Positions 35,519-47,458 of a stretch of DNA of 64,000 nucleotides are shown here, piece after piece; position 1 is the stretch's first letter; every line of letters starts with the position of its first letter. Under the pieces are notes generated by a model. It saw only the letters and a list, made by a program, of their open reading frames with translations, had not been told where the DNA came from and ran no database searches. The translations under genes were made by a program, and so were the position numbers. The DNA comes from Pyrus communis (Eukaryota > Streptophyta > Magnoliopsida > Rosales > Rosaceae), in the NCBI RefSeq assembly GCF_963583255.1, contig NC_084808.1, positions 13,911,201-13,975,200 of the forward strand, in the 5' to 3' direction.

Positions 35519-37760
35519 TGTGACATCCCGTCCCGGAAATATCGAAACGCACGTGTGAAATGACTAAATTACCCCTAGTTCGTTCTTTGACATTATTGGT
35601 TGTTTTGTGTGTTGTGGCATGTGCTGGGCCACACACACACACATTCACACTTCCTGTCTCTCTCTGTCTCTTTTCCCTGTCTGTCTCTCTCTCCCCCGAG
35701 CTCCATTCCCTTTCTTCTTCTTTGAAAACGTACGGACAAACCCCAAAACCCCTCAAACCTTAACAGATCGAGGGAACCAAGTACACCATCAAGTTCGTGA
35801 GGCTGAGAGGAGTCCAGTGGTACCATTTTCAGGTAAGGACTTCGACGTTTTCACGTCGATTTTACAAGCTCCGTTTTAGTCACTGTTCATGCAAGATTAA
35901 TCTAGTTAGTTTTTGGACTTTTGAAGCTTGTAGATGTGTTGGTGAGGTCCCAAGGAGCTTGGGAGTGCATCGTTGGACGGAATTGGACGTCGGAACCACG
36001 AACTGTAAGTTTGGCCGAATTTTCATATTTTTGGAAAGTTTGATTCCGTTGTTTTTAGGCCCTAAAACTTGTCCAACGTGGTAGATTATGTTTAGGGCTT
36101 CATTTTGGTATAAATTACGTGAAAAATAGATGAAAAACGAAGGAGAATAGTGAGTTTAAAGTTTTCCCAGTTTTCCGGTGACCGGAGTCCGGCGACCGGA
36201 GTCCGGCGAGGGTAGGCCGGAGAAGAAACAGGAATATTCCGTTAATTTTAACGGAATATTCCTAACGGCAGTAACGGTATCCGGTTAAGTTTAACGGAAT
36301 ATTCCGGAATTTTAACGGAATATTCCTGACGGCGTCAATTGACACCGTCAGTGTGCATGGCACGTGGCCGCGCGTGGGGGCGCGTAGGTCCGTGCCTATT
36401 TTGGCGCGTGGGGGCGCGTGAGAGGTCCAAAAATTATTTTAAAAATATGATTGTGATCCTGAGGTTGTGTAGAGCACGTTGGTATATTCATTTGTCCATT
36501 TTGAGCAATGTATGAGAAGTTATTACGAGGAATTGGTTATGTGCTTTAAAGTTAACGTTTTTATAGCTATTTCGCATATAGGTGACACGTACCCCGAGGA
36601 CGAGCGTGCACACGCGAGGCAGGGGGGCTACGACCCTTCTACATACCAGTGAGTGGGCTTTTGTTTTCCGTATATACCTATATACATTTATATTCCCAGA
36701 AATTGTTTAAAAAAAAAGGGGGTTATTTATGTTATGCCATGCGCTTTATTATTACTGTCTATGCATAATTGCATGCATTAGTAGTGGCTTGCATATACAT
36801 ATGCATATTGGGTGCTGTGGATGCACAGGTAAGTGCCAGGTAAGCGTTATTCACGTTTATGTTTCAGAAGTGGTTTGAGATAGTTAGAGAGCTCGTAACC
36901 TGCACCCCCGGTGTTAGTGCTCCCGCCCGTGGCCAGGGCACAGTCCTTCACGTGATGTTCACCTCCCGCACCTTATGCTCACCTTGGATTCAAGGTAGGT
37001 GCACAGGCCTGTCGTACAGACCACTTTAGGTGGTTCCGACTCGTAGGTGACCCGCGATTATTCGCCCAGTCTTCACGTGATCGTAGCACTTATTTACACC
37101 CAGGCCTGTCGTACAGACCACTTTAGGTGGTTCCGACTCGTGGGCAGGTTCAGACATTGAGATTGAGATTTGAGCTCTAGATGCAGTCGTACAGGTCACG
37201 TTAGGTGACTCCGACTGCCAGATTATATGATATTGATATGTTTATACCTGGGCACTTGCATATCGTTATGAGATTTCGGCGTGGCATATTATCGAGTATG
37301 ATTGACATACCTCTGAGCATATTTGGCATATGTTTTATGTGTATATATTTCCTGGGAAGTATACAGGTTTTACGGCGAGGGGTTAGAAAGTATTTTATAA
37401 ATGGTTTTCGAAAGCTTTGTTTTTGCCCACTCACGCTTTTGTTTTGCGCCCCTCCAGGTTCTAGTTGATTAGCAGTCTCGGTGGTATTTCCCAGAGGATT
37501 CTCCCGGCTTTTCTGACAGATACTCACCAACGTAGGGTCACCTGCGGGTGTACTTTTGTCGCAATTTTTCATTTGGACTGCCCTAGACCTGCTCTGAAAT
37601 TGTATCTCACTTACTAGCACTTGTTAGTACATTGTGTGCTAGTTGTTTTTTTTATTTACTCGTACTTTTTATTACTACTTTATTAGCTTCCGCACGTGCA
37701 CATGGCTACGTCACCTTCGTGTGACGGCCAGCACGCTCCGATCTCGGTCGGGGTGTGTCA
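35519..37760. mobile_element. Solo LTR (2242 bp) with exact TSD GATGT
   Basis: The element starts TGTGACATCCCGTCCCGG and ends CGGTCGGGGTGTGTCA, giving TG...CA ends. The five bases GATGT flank it on both sides (35514-35518 and 37761-37765). It has no pol or gag frame, fitting a solo LTR left by recombination. Inside is a direct repeat of about 38 bases, CAGGCCTGTCGTACAGACCA onward, at about 37004 and 37101, with a weaker third copy near 37185. GC-rich blocks with TTAACGGAATATTCC repeats occur near 36235-36330. The large size suggests a Ty3/Gypsy-type family. Confidence 0.8.
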
Positions 37761-37765
37761 GATGT

Positions 37766-39139
37766 GATAACACAAGAGTACCTTTCCAAAAATAGAATGA
37801 CAATTATATTGCTTAGAGATAATTAAAAAGAATTTATACAAGACTTATTATATTAACATCTCACAAATTGTTGAATAAACCTCACATATTTAATACACTC
37901 CACATTTACTTTTTCACTTAAAAATTATCTTAATACACCCTACATACTTTCCAATAATACCCCACACCCCACATTCTCAATATACACCTTATATTTTGTA
38001 CATACACCCCACATCTGATCTAGCAGACCCTTCAACAACACTTTACTGACTGCACATTCATTACTATTGTGCATTGTATAACATCTGTTATTAACAGTGA
38101 CATTGTTCTGCTTTTAAGTCACAGTTAGTATTGCCATATGAATCCATTCAACTTTCCTAATGATCCTCATAGTTCTTTACTGTGATGTGTTTTTTTTATC
38201 GTATTGCAAGTCTTATTGAGGAATATGATTCTCTTGCAAGATTGCTAGAAAACAAATCATACGTGGGTTCGTTTTCAATTCCACCATTAAAACTCATCTC
38301 GTCTGTTTTTAATATTTGGTGTGGTAATTTAGGTGTTTAAATCTTTATGTAATCTTTGTGATCCCTAAAAGATAAATATGAATATAGATGTTTAAATAAT
38401 GCAACAAACGCAAGATTAAATAATTATTGATGTTGTCGAAATCACTAAAACAATGAAAAATACGAAGTCTTACCTCATGTGAAGCTTACGAAACATCAAT
38501 TTCATGTTCCATTCGTCAAAAACAATTTTTCTCAATCAACATGTTTGTAGTTTCGTTGGTTGGGGTTTTGTTCAATAATGGAGGGTGGGAGGGTTTTGAT
38601 AGTTGAGAAGATAAATAATATGCTAAAACTTATTTAGAATTTAAAAAAAAAAAAAAAACCTAATAAGGTCAAAATTGTCATTGCATAGTGGGGTAAATAA
38701 GTAATTTAATGTTAAATTTTAATGTGGGGTGCTAGTATAAAAAATCGCATACAAGATGTTAGATTTTTTGTTTTATTTTCTTTTAGTTAGAACACTTTTG
38801 CAGTGTCTGTTTCTTGTTATTTTGTTTTACATCAATATTCAAATAGTTTCTGTAGATTCAGACATATAGTATTAATATCGGTAAGACAACATGTCCTCAA
38901 TAAAAGTTAAAGGAAAACATAAACAAGCGAAATATAGTACTTCAAAAACAAAAAGGAAATAACATAGAAAGGAATATAATCGAAAAGCTAAGCACCTAAA
39001 CCACGTGCAGTTTAGGTGCAACATGACTGCCTTCAACATGATTGTTCAAGAGGTGAAGGACATCCTCAATAGTAAGCAAATTGACTTGCTAAGTAAAACT
39101 CTATTTTGGCCCTTAATAAAGCCATTCTACGAGGGACAT
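37766..39139. other. Intergenic DNA with possible decayed inverted-end element
   Basis: The sequences ATTAACATCTCACA near 37853 and TTAATGTGGGGTGC near 38730 are weakly inverted and resemble the ends of the element at 30034-30573. If related, a 0.9-kb non-autonomous element lies here. No gene is supported. An A run is present at 38643. Confidence 0.35.
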
Positions 39140-40690
39140 TTGAAAATAAAAGTATAATTCAAAGGTAAGAATTGAATTAGGAAACAAACACTTCAACGCA
39201 TTGTTTGAATCCAAAGGCAAAAAGAAAGCACAAAAGGGAAATTGCGTTATAGGGTTAGCATTCGAATGGAAAAAATGGAACAAATATTAGATGTGGCTAA
39301 TCAAAATAGACATTTGAAAAGCAAAGTATAATTCAAAGGTAAGAATTGAATCAAGGTACAGACACTTCAACTCAGTGTCTGAATCGAAAGGCAAAAACAG
39401 AAGCACAAAATGGAAACTGCATTACAGTGTCTGCATTCAAATGGTAAAACAGAACCAATATTATATGTGGCTAATCAAATAAACATTTGAAAAGTAAAGT
39501 ATAATTCAAAGGTAAGAATTGAATCAGGAAACAGACACTTCAATGCAGTGTCTGAATGATGGCTCTTAAAGAACTTTTTTCTCTTAACCCTAGCCGTTCC
39601 CTTTTCTTGCACAGAACCCCCCAAAGCTAATTGCTCGGCGCCGACTCCTTCTTTGGTTGGGGTTGGTAGGCAACCTTCTCTCTTCCTCATTTTCCTTCTC
39701 CCCTCTAGCCCACTAACTCATCCCTCAAATCCTTTCCTTCCCTTCGTCCTGGTATATCTTCTTCTTTTTTATTTTTTTTTTATTTTTTATTTTTTTTTAT
39801 ATAGTTCCTTTCCTTCCGATTTTCTTTCTTTCCCTTGTCTCCAGTAGCATCTGTTATCCTTTGGTGGTGTGCTCTGAGCTTTTGTCTCAGTTTGAGATTT
39901 TGTCTAAATTTTGCTCTGAGTTTATTATGCATCTTTCCTCCCCAGTTGTTGTTCCTCTTCACGAATCCTCTATCATCACCCTTGGTAACTCGTTTCATTG
40001 GATGGCTCTTTCAAGTTTCTCATTCGGAGAAGTACTCTGGCGTTTGGTGGCTTTTAAAATGCTTTTTGCACTATTTGGTAGGATTATAGCAGTACTCACT
40101 GTGCGGGTGGTTTGGCCACCCTCATTTTCCGTTCATCCATTTGGTTCCTTGGTTCGTCTTTTTGATGGTGTTGGTGTTGTGAAGGTGCTGCAACTAGCTT
40201 GGAGGATGCGACATTTTTCCTTTTTTAGATCTAGGGTTTCAATTGGATTTTTCTCTTGTTTGGCCTATCTTCTTTCTTTTCTTATCATTGTATTTTCTAT
40301 TATGTTGGATTGTGCTTTTACTTGTTTGTTTTGGGCTGCCTTTCTTTTGTGCTATCCATCTCTTGTACTAGCCTTCTTTATTAATGAATTTTATAATGTT
40401 TGACAAAAGAAAAAAAAAATGCAGTGTCTAAATCCAAAAGCAAAAACAGAAGCACAAAACGAAAACTACATTACATTGTTGGCATTCAAATGCTAAAAAC
40501 AGAACCAACATTAGATGTGGTTTGGCTAATCAAAATAGACATTTGAAAAGCAAAGTCTAACTCAAGGGTAAGAATTGAATCAAGAAATAGACACTTCGAT
40601 GCAGTGTCTGAATCCAAAGGCAAAAACTGAAGCACAAAGCAGAAACTGCATTATAGTGTCAGCATTCAAATGGTAAAAACAGAACCAATT
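39140..40690. repeat. Tandem repeat array, ~174-bp unit, about four units
   Basis: Units begin near CACTTCAATGCAGTGTCTGA at 39189, 39362, 39536 and 40592, preceded by a partial unit from 39140. Each contains GGCAAAAACAGAAGCACAAA, CATTCAAATGGTAAAA and GATGTGGCTAATCAAA. The third unit is split by an 861-base insertion (39558-40418) and resumes at 40434. Units differ by scattered substitutions. No coding frame spans them. Confidence 0.85.
39558..40418 (+). mobile_element. Retroposon inserted in the tandem repeat (poly-A tail, 15-bp TSD)
   Basis: The insert interrupts a repeat unit. It is flanked by ATGCAGTGTCTGAAT (39543-39557) and ATGCAGTGTCTAAAT (40419-40433), differing at one base. It ends GACAAAAGAAAAAAAAA. 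Long variable TSDs and a 3' A tail are marks of LINE-type target-primed insertion. The T/C-rich 5' part and a 180-codon frame at 39861-40403 (Leu/Phe/Ser-rich) match no protein I know. It may be a LINE 3' fragment, a SINE-like retroposon or a retrocopy of a non-coding RNA. Confidence 0.7.
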
Positions 40691-41398
40691 TTGTTTTTGG
40701 TTTGGATGGTGTTGAATCGGGAGAGAATGAAGTACATAAGGATGAAAGAAGAGATGAGATAAGGAATGGAATAAAATGAAGAGAGAAGGGTATAATAGTT
40801 ATTCTCTAACAAGCTTAAACCCATGTGACATGATTTATTGACCTTTGTATAATTATTATAAATATTTCATTGATTATGTCAAAAAAAAAAAAAAAAAAAG
40901 ACCATTGATGTATGGGTAATTAGTAAAGATTTTATTAACCTTTGACTAAATATCCTTAATTATAATGGAGGTTTAAAGTCTACCTTGGGCTTTGAAATGC
41001 TTTTGGGATAACCGGGACATTGGGCCCAAGACAAATTGAACTAGATCAAGTAGTGGCCCAAAAGGCCCATATGATTGCTATGGCCGGTTGGTTTTGACCT
41101 AGTGTTAGTGGGTTTTGTTCTTATTTTATTTTCACAAATGAAGTGCAAAACAAACTCATGTGATAGTGCAAGTCAAAAGATTTAAAGTGCTGGTTCTCTT
41201 GGAAGTTTAAGGATGTAATCTTCTTTCACTTCACTTTTCTTTGCATTTAATAGTTCTCTTAGCTCTCTTCCTTCTATTTTCTCCCCGTGTATTGGTACTC
41301 AAAAGGAACAACTTGTACAGAAATATAAAGAGGAAAAGGAAGAAAGAGAGAAAGAGAGAAACACCATCGCCACCACCAAACGTTCCACCCTATCCCTC
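40691..41398. other. Intergenic DNA, nothing recognised
   Basis: Contains an (A)n run at about 40881-40899 and a purine-rich GAAAGAGAGA stretch near 41340. No gene is supported. Confidence 0.5.
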
Positions 41399-41407
41399 CC
41401 TATAATA

Positions 41408-41560
41408 GGATAAATTTTTCATTGTGACCGGTACATAAGTGGTACATCATGTATTTTTATTTAAGTGGTGGTAAATTTTATTTTTAAAGTTATTAACTTT
41501 TTAATACATATGTCCCACCATTCGTACCGGGACAAATGGTGACCACACTGAAAAATCTCT
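41408..41560. mobile_element. MULE-type MITE (153 bp) with exact 9-bp TSD
   Basis: Ends GGATAAATTTTTCATTGTG and (reverse complement) AGAGATTTTTCAGTGTG form imperfect inverted repeats, extended inward by ACCGGTAC / GTACCGGGAC. The nine bases CCTATAATA occur on both sides (41399-41407 and 41561-41569). A 9-bp duplication points to the Mutator superfamily. Non-coding. Confidence 0.75.
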
Positions 41561-41569
41561 CCTATAATA

Positions 41570-42390
41570 AAGCAAGTGGGTACTAGCATGTCACACTTGC
41601 TCTATCCTACACTCACCACACACAAGGAGGTGTCGAAATATTAAGGGGTATCTACTTTGGTGCATAAAGGAGAAGCTACACAAGCTGGAGCAAGGAGAAA
41701 GAAGTTGGAGGAGTTACATGCTTAGCTTCAAAGCTAGATGCAAAGGTATAACTTATAATATTCCATTTAATATTAAAGTAAATGAATATACCAACCATAG
41801 GACCAAGATCTTGAAGAGGGTTTTGTAGCACTTTAGTTTGCTTCCGCCCTTTTTGTTTACATGCATGTTAATCTACTTGAATTTTATCTTATGCATGCCA
41901 GTTAGATTCACTCCTACAAACCCTTTACAAGCCAACTTCTTGTGTTGGTTTCCGTGGTGGCTGGGCACTCCTTGGCCGTTTTGGTTGAGCCACCTCGTAT
42001 GCTCAAATGCATGGCAAATTCGATCCCCCTTGATTTGGCCGTGGTGTGGAACTATTGCGGACCTATAGCTTGATCTGTGGCCAATAAGCCTTCCATGGTT
42101 GCAGTTGCAGCGGGTCTCCTTACTCAGGTTGCGGTGCTGCAGATCGTTCGAGGGTACGGTGACGTTGTTGTCGATCAGAAGGAGCTGCCCTGTTTTTTGT
42201 AGTGGTGATGAGTCGTCGGTGGTTTTCTTATTGGCTTTGTTGTAATTTGTGTTCGTTTGTGCCACCTAGAAGTTGTGTGTTCTCACTTTTATGATGGCTC
42301 TGCATGTTGCTCGGTCTAGGATTTGTCATTACTGATCTATTGTGGCAGCTTTGCACTGCTAGTTCTTGTGTGCTGTATTGGTGTGGTGGT
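41570..42390 (+). other. Possible retroposon-like unit interrupted by the hAT insertion
   Basis: T/G-rich sequence from about 41820 with no recognisable protein. Together with 51220-51382 on the other side of the hAT element it could be one unit. The far side ends AATGGGATAGCACTATCCC then TTTGGGTCAAAAAACAAAAAG, an A-rich terminus like that of the retroposon at 40418. The last eight bases, GTGGTGGT (42383-42390), are the left TSD of the hAT element. Confidence 0.35.
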
Positions 42391-43162
42391 CAGTGGCGGA
42401 GCCAGTGTGGGGGCATTGGGCTCCCTTGACCCCAATAGATTTATAAGTTATCCCTTTAAAAAAATATTTGACCCCTTTAATAAAAAAATATTTGACCCTC
42501 TTAATAAACTTTCAATTTTCCAGTCCTACCCTCTTCTATTAAAAAAGTAACTTTTCCCATGCTATCAGAAAAGTGACTTTTTCCGGAACCCATTTCTCAT
42601 GCTATTAGAAAAGTGACTTTTCCCAGAATCCAGTCCACACTAGAACCCAGCGCACACCAGAACCCAGCGATCTCTCTTGTTCTCCAGGTGCGTTCTTCTG
42701 ACCCAATGATCTCTCTTGTTCTCCAGGTTGCATTCTTCCGGCTCGGCGTCCTTCCTCTAGTAAGTTTCTCTAATCTGAAATTTCATTATTTATTTGTTTG
42801 AGTTTTTAAATTTGGAGAGAGGAGAATCTGAGTGAAAGAGGGGTGGGAAATTTGAAACCATCATAAGAAAAATCGAATCAATTCACTCGTGTTAATTAAT
42901 TCCTGTATTGTAATTCTAAACCAAAATGAATGATAACAATATAAGATTTTAACATACGATGATGAAGTTGTAGCAGGAAAAAGATAAGGCAATCAAATGG
43001 AAAATAAAGGAATAAGACAAATTCAATCACAAGTAAAATGAAATATGAATTGCATAATAGAATGGATTGGGGAAGGAGGAGGTCTGGGTATTAGACTTAA
43101 TATATTTCATAAACAACTAAAAACACTAACCTGAAAAAATTCATAAATTATGCTCAATTGAT

Positions 43163-43262
43163 ATAGTACTTGAAGTCAACATGGCATGTAGGAAATTGAT
43201 TCTGCAGAGTGATGCCGCAAACTAATTCTGCAAAGTGATGCTGCAGAGTGATGCTGCAAACT
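43163..43262 (+). repeat. Direct repeat copy A within the hAT element
   Basis: The phrase AAGTCAACATGGCATGTAGG followed by GATTCTGCAGAGTGATGC recurs at 48545-48650. Inside each copy the ~20-base motif ATTCTGCAGAGTGATGCTGC is itself repeated two to three times. The 5.3 kb between the copies may be a later insertion or duplication in the transposon's 5' region. Confidence 0.7.
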
Positions 43263-43264
43263 AT

Positions 43265-43415
43265 CTGGTGGACCTTCTTTATCCTTAACAGCCTTATCTT
43301 AATGGCTGTCAACTAACTCCATTTCCTAACAACCTTATCTTAATGGCTAAGCTAACAATCTTATCTTAATAGCTAAGCTAAAATTTAATCTGGTGGACCT
43401 TCTTTATCCTTAACA
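43265..43415. repeat. Short repeats CTGGTGGACCTTCTTTATCC and CTTATCTTAATGGCT
   Basis: CTGGTGGACCTTCTTTATCC followed by TTAACAGCC occurs at about 43265 and again at about 43390. Between them ACCTTATCTTAATGGCTAAG appears three times with variation. This is a small local repeat cluster without coding content. Confidence 0.75.
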
Positions 43416-43743
43416 GCCTCCTTCCGTGCGGATAGAGAAAGACTCTTTCGGGTTGACAGAAGCTCTTGGTAGGGGTGACGGGCGATTGTATTGACGGTAA
43501 AAGTGGTCGTGGTGGAGGAAAGGACGAATACTAGAGAAGTGTTGGTAATCAAGACGGAGAATTGTTAATCCCCTCGCAAGGCCAAAGGGCCCTTTTTAGC
43601 GTACCGCACGCATCAAGCGTTTCCAGCCCGTCTTGGTCTTAGCCTTAGGGGATGCAAACTTGTCTGGTCTGGCTAGGGATTAATTAAGCAAGACATATCC
43701 ATCACATATTACGTCGGTGCTGCTACTAAGGTTAATGTTAATT

Positions 43744-44643
43744 TCTAATGGCCCCCGGTTTATGGGATGGCTTTTGCTTGAATAAGTTTTCTAATAACCT
43801 AGCATATGCGGGGAAATGAAAATGACGGTCATCAGTGTTTTTGTGAATTAATTTAATAGAAAACTAGATTTTAATCCTTAAATAAAATAAAATTTTAAAA
43901 TATGTCTTATACAAGATTAAAAATTAATTTATTTTACTCCATAAAATCTTTTAATTAATGTCAGCATATGCATTCAATGGTTTGTCTTTTGTTTTTTGTT
44001 TTTTGTTTTTTGTTTTTTTTTTTTTGTTTTTTTTGTTTTTTTTTTGTTTTTTTGGTTTACATATTTTGTTATTTATTTATTTTATAATTATATGGTGTCC
44101 ATGAATTAAATTTTGTAAAAAATATTTATAAATTTTAATACTCATTTGAAATTAAAATGAATTAACTTTATTTCTTGAGATTTTGCATCACCAATTTAGG
44201 GTAAGTATCTCGTATAAGAAAATATTTTGGTATGAACTCTTCGATACACTTACATTTTTGCATATTTTCTTAAGTCGAGTCATACCTAGTTGCAAGATCC
44301 AAAACTTCAAAATCACTATCCATTGATAAAAAAACTTGTTTTTCTTTAAAAAGCTATTAGGGTTTTAGCAGGAATGAACGTATGGTAGGGTTTAATCATA
44401 GTGTGTGGTTTATTGATAAATTTTAGTTGTACAGATGGTAATTATGCAATAGGATAAAAAAGATAATTAATATTTAAAATTTAAATTGGGTGTAGAAAGA
44501 TGTTACATGGGTTTAAATAAACTTTCTCATTCTAAGTTCGAATAACCCTCGTGGCTTTTGGTTGAATGAGTTTTGTAATGAGCTAGATTATGGAAGAAAA
44601 TGGAAATGACGGTCATCAGTGTTTTTGTGAATTAATTTAATAT
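43744..44643. repeat. Pair of diverged direct repeats around a T-rich tract
   Basis: The block ending GACGGTCATCAGTGTTTTTG then TGAATTAATTTAATA at 43862 recurs at 44643, each preceded by similar GGCTTTTG.TTGAAT..GTTTT text. They are about 780 bases apart. A T-rich tract with GTTTTTT units lies at 43988-44062 between them. Confidence 0.65.
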
Positions 44644-47279
44644 TTATACCTTGAATAGATTTGTCGCCGATAAATTAGATTTAGAATTCATTCTTTGATT
44701 CCCTAGTGTTCTCCTTAATTACTACATGCATGGTACTTGCCCTTAATAGTCTCTTTACGGTTTATTTGTTTAATTTTGACAAGTTTAGCACCATCCCTCA
44801 TTCCCTCTTAAATTAAGGTAACGAATGATAGGAAAAATGATCTCACTCTCTCTACGGTAGGAATAGGAGTAGGCGAATGATATGTATATTGTGCGATGAT
44901 AATTCACAAATATTGCTCGGGATTCTGGAGGCAGACGAAATGAATTATAGAAGTGACATGAAATGAGATACATCACAGAAGAATGTTTCAGGCGTATTGA
45001 AGATTTAAGTCGAAACGGGTAGCAATAATAAAACTTTGCAGATTTGAGCTCATGATCCACCGTTTTGAAGATAAGATCGACATAGCCGTGACTTCTGGAA
45101 TTTTCAACCAAATTTCACCTTTACAATGTTTTATCAGGGTTTTAATGTTTAAGGACTCTTTTGGTATTTTATTTATTTGTTTACTTCTTTTATTTGAACT
45201 CCTAGATTTTCTAGGGCTCAAAGACATAATTATAAATAGGACTTTAAAGTGTTTGTTATATTATCAATAATTTTCAGGTTTTTTCCATACGTTCAAGTGC
45301 ATTATAGTTAACTTGTTTTTTCAGATTTATCTTTTGATCTTATTCTCTTTGTCACGTTAACATTGAATTAAAGTGTGATTGTGTAAATCTTAGATTATAT
45401 TTGATACTAGTTATTTTTCGCTATTAGGACTTGTATTCCTTGGAGGAGAAAGATTCTTCCCTCCCTTATTACTATATAAATAAATGCATTGCGTAGGGGA
45501 ATAACACATCATCTACACAACACTACAAACACATCTCTCTCTACTCTGTCTCTGCTGCGCCTCCTCTCTCCCCCTTGTTAGATTAAATAAGCCATAGCAC
45601 GTGCACGTTATTAGCATGCTCCTCCGCTGCGCAAATGAATCTGACGTGGAAATCATTCATCTTCAATCATGGGTGTTTTACATTTCAAATATTCTTAATT
45701 GATTAAATTTTGATTTTTTTAAAAAATAATTTATATACTTTTATTGATTCGATTTAATTTAATTTAATTATTATTTTATTTTGGTGTTGAACATGATACA
45801 AGCTTTGGAAATGGAAAGCCAAAATTGAAGATAGAACCCGGTTCACAATATTCATCATGCAATCCAGGTTCTTCCAAAACAACGGTGTTTATCTTAATAT
45901 TTTTTCAGCCTTGATTGTGAACCTTCACCATAATGCATGACCCAACTTTATGTTTTACGAATTTTAGATACTACATAAATTGTATATACATTATAGTTAT
46001 AATATTGCTAGTATGTGAATTAAATATGTGTGAATAAAGAAAAGAAAAAGAAATAAAAAAAAAGGATGTTGAAACCCTAGAACTCGTAATGGGCTTAAAT
46101 GCCCTAGTCTACTTTAGACTGGGCCTGATCAACAAATCCCCAACTTGAGCATGCAGCTCGCATTGGAGCCGCTAAGCCGAAGCTTGCGCTAACCCAGACA
46201 AAAGGGTCCTGAATGACTTGTTGTTCGTGCCATCTTCTTCATCCACCTTGTCGCCTTTGGGCGATTTTCCGTCGAGATATATGATCTCCTTCCACCTCAA
46301 CTACTATATGAATTAAAATTGTGTGAATAAAGAAAAAGAAAGAAAAAGGAAAGTTAGTTGGTGCAACCACGCACACCGTTTTGTGTGAACGCATCTATTT
46401 TACTAAATTCGTACCTAAGAATGCATATTTGACAACCCTCTCAGGTCCATCCAACCTGATTGAAGGATACGGAAAGACTCGTATAATATTGCCCAATGAC
46501 GCTATTTTGACCATTCAATAGGCACTTTATTCTCCACGTTCCGGAAAACCGTCCGTTCATGTATTTAGCGAATTCTTTTTTTTTTTTTATAAATGTTAGT
46601 GAATAAATCGGCAGGAGTTGGAGAACTCAGAGTCCCATTTGAAGGCTTGCCTAGTGCCCTCAAATTCTCAAGGCTGGTTGCATGGCATAGTACTCTACGA
46701 ATCTGATAACGACTATAGAGATACTTTTGGTTGCTCTATTAAAAGAAAGAAAAAAAAAAAAAAAAAGAAGAAGAAGAAGAGAGCTCTGTGTGCTATTTTC
46801 TTCAGCTTCTTGTTCTTCTTGGCACTCCTTGGAATGGAAAATAGATGCTAGCTAGAGTGCAAAGAGATCATCTTTCCGTACACAAATTTTCATAACATTC
46901 GGGTTAAATTAAATTAAAGTTTGACGACAAAAAAATCAATTAAAGTGTTTTTTTTCATCAACCAGGGGACATAATTAAAAATTAAAACTTGAAACCTAGT
47001 CCGATATCGGAAATTGAACTTGCAATATTTTGTTATCGAAAACTTGGAACAATTTCTAGCTTTATATTTCAGTCACTTTTGGTATGGTTTCAAAGTTGGA
47101 AACTCATTTTTCACGTCCAACCTGTGCATGAGGAATGCTGCCTTCTTAGTATTGCTCAATCCTTCAATTTCTTAGAGACTACTAATCCTATTTAATAACC
47201 ATTACTAATGTATGGGCACGTGAACGGCAAACTGTAGAGCGTCTCTATTGGGCTTTTCAAATGAGCTCGCAAATAGAAT
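44644..47279. other. Non-coding interior of the hAT element
   Basis: No gene is supported. There is a TATA-like CTATATAAATAAATG near 45472 followed by a CT-rich leader-like stretch (45530-45575). This could be a fossil LTR or transposon promoter. An A/GAA run lies at 46744-46782, giving a spurious poly-Lys frame. A patch at 46070-46320 is GC-richer and unassigned. Confidence 0.4.
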
Positions 47280-47458
47280 TTAAGGAGGATTTCAAAAAAG
47301 AGAGTTTTAACGAAAAACTCACGGTATTGTTCACTTTAATGAAAAATCACATTTTTACACTAAAAAGTCAATCCTGGTACTATTCACTTTACCATTTATT
47401 TTGTCATTATCATTAAAACTCAAAGTTCTAAAGCCCTTTTCATTAGTTTTCCTTTAAA
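47280..47458. mobile_element. MITE with AGTTTTAACGAAAA-type ends
   Basis: The left part GAGTTTTAACGAAAAACTCA and right part CATTAAAACTCAAAG with a following TTTTCATTAGTTTTCC are inverted relatives. The centre reads AAAAAGTCAATCCTGGTACT. I recall this sequence type as a high-copy MITE in Rosaceae, but that was not checked. It sits inside the hAT element, so it inserted later. Confidence 0.5.

Noticed and set aside
35505..37620. Several frames of 70-140 codons
   Set aside because: All lie inside the solo LTR and match no gag or pol domain.
44785..45270. Frames of 70-108 codons on both strands
   Set aside because: They overlap, lack domains and lie in the non-coding interior of the hAT element.
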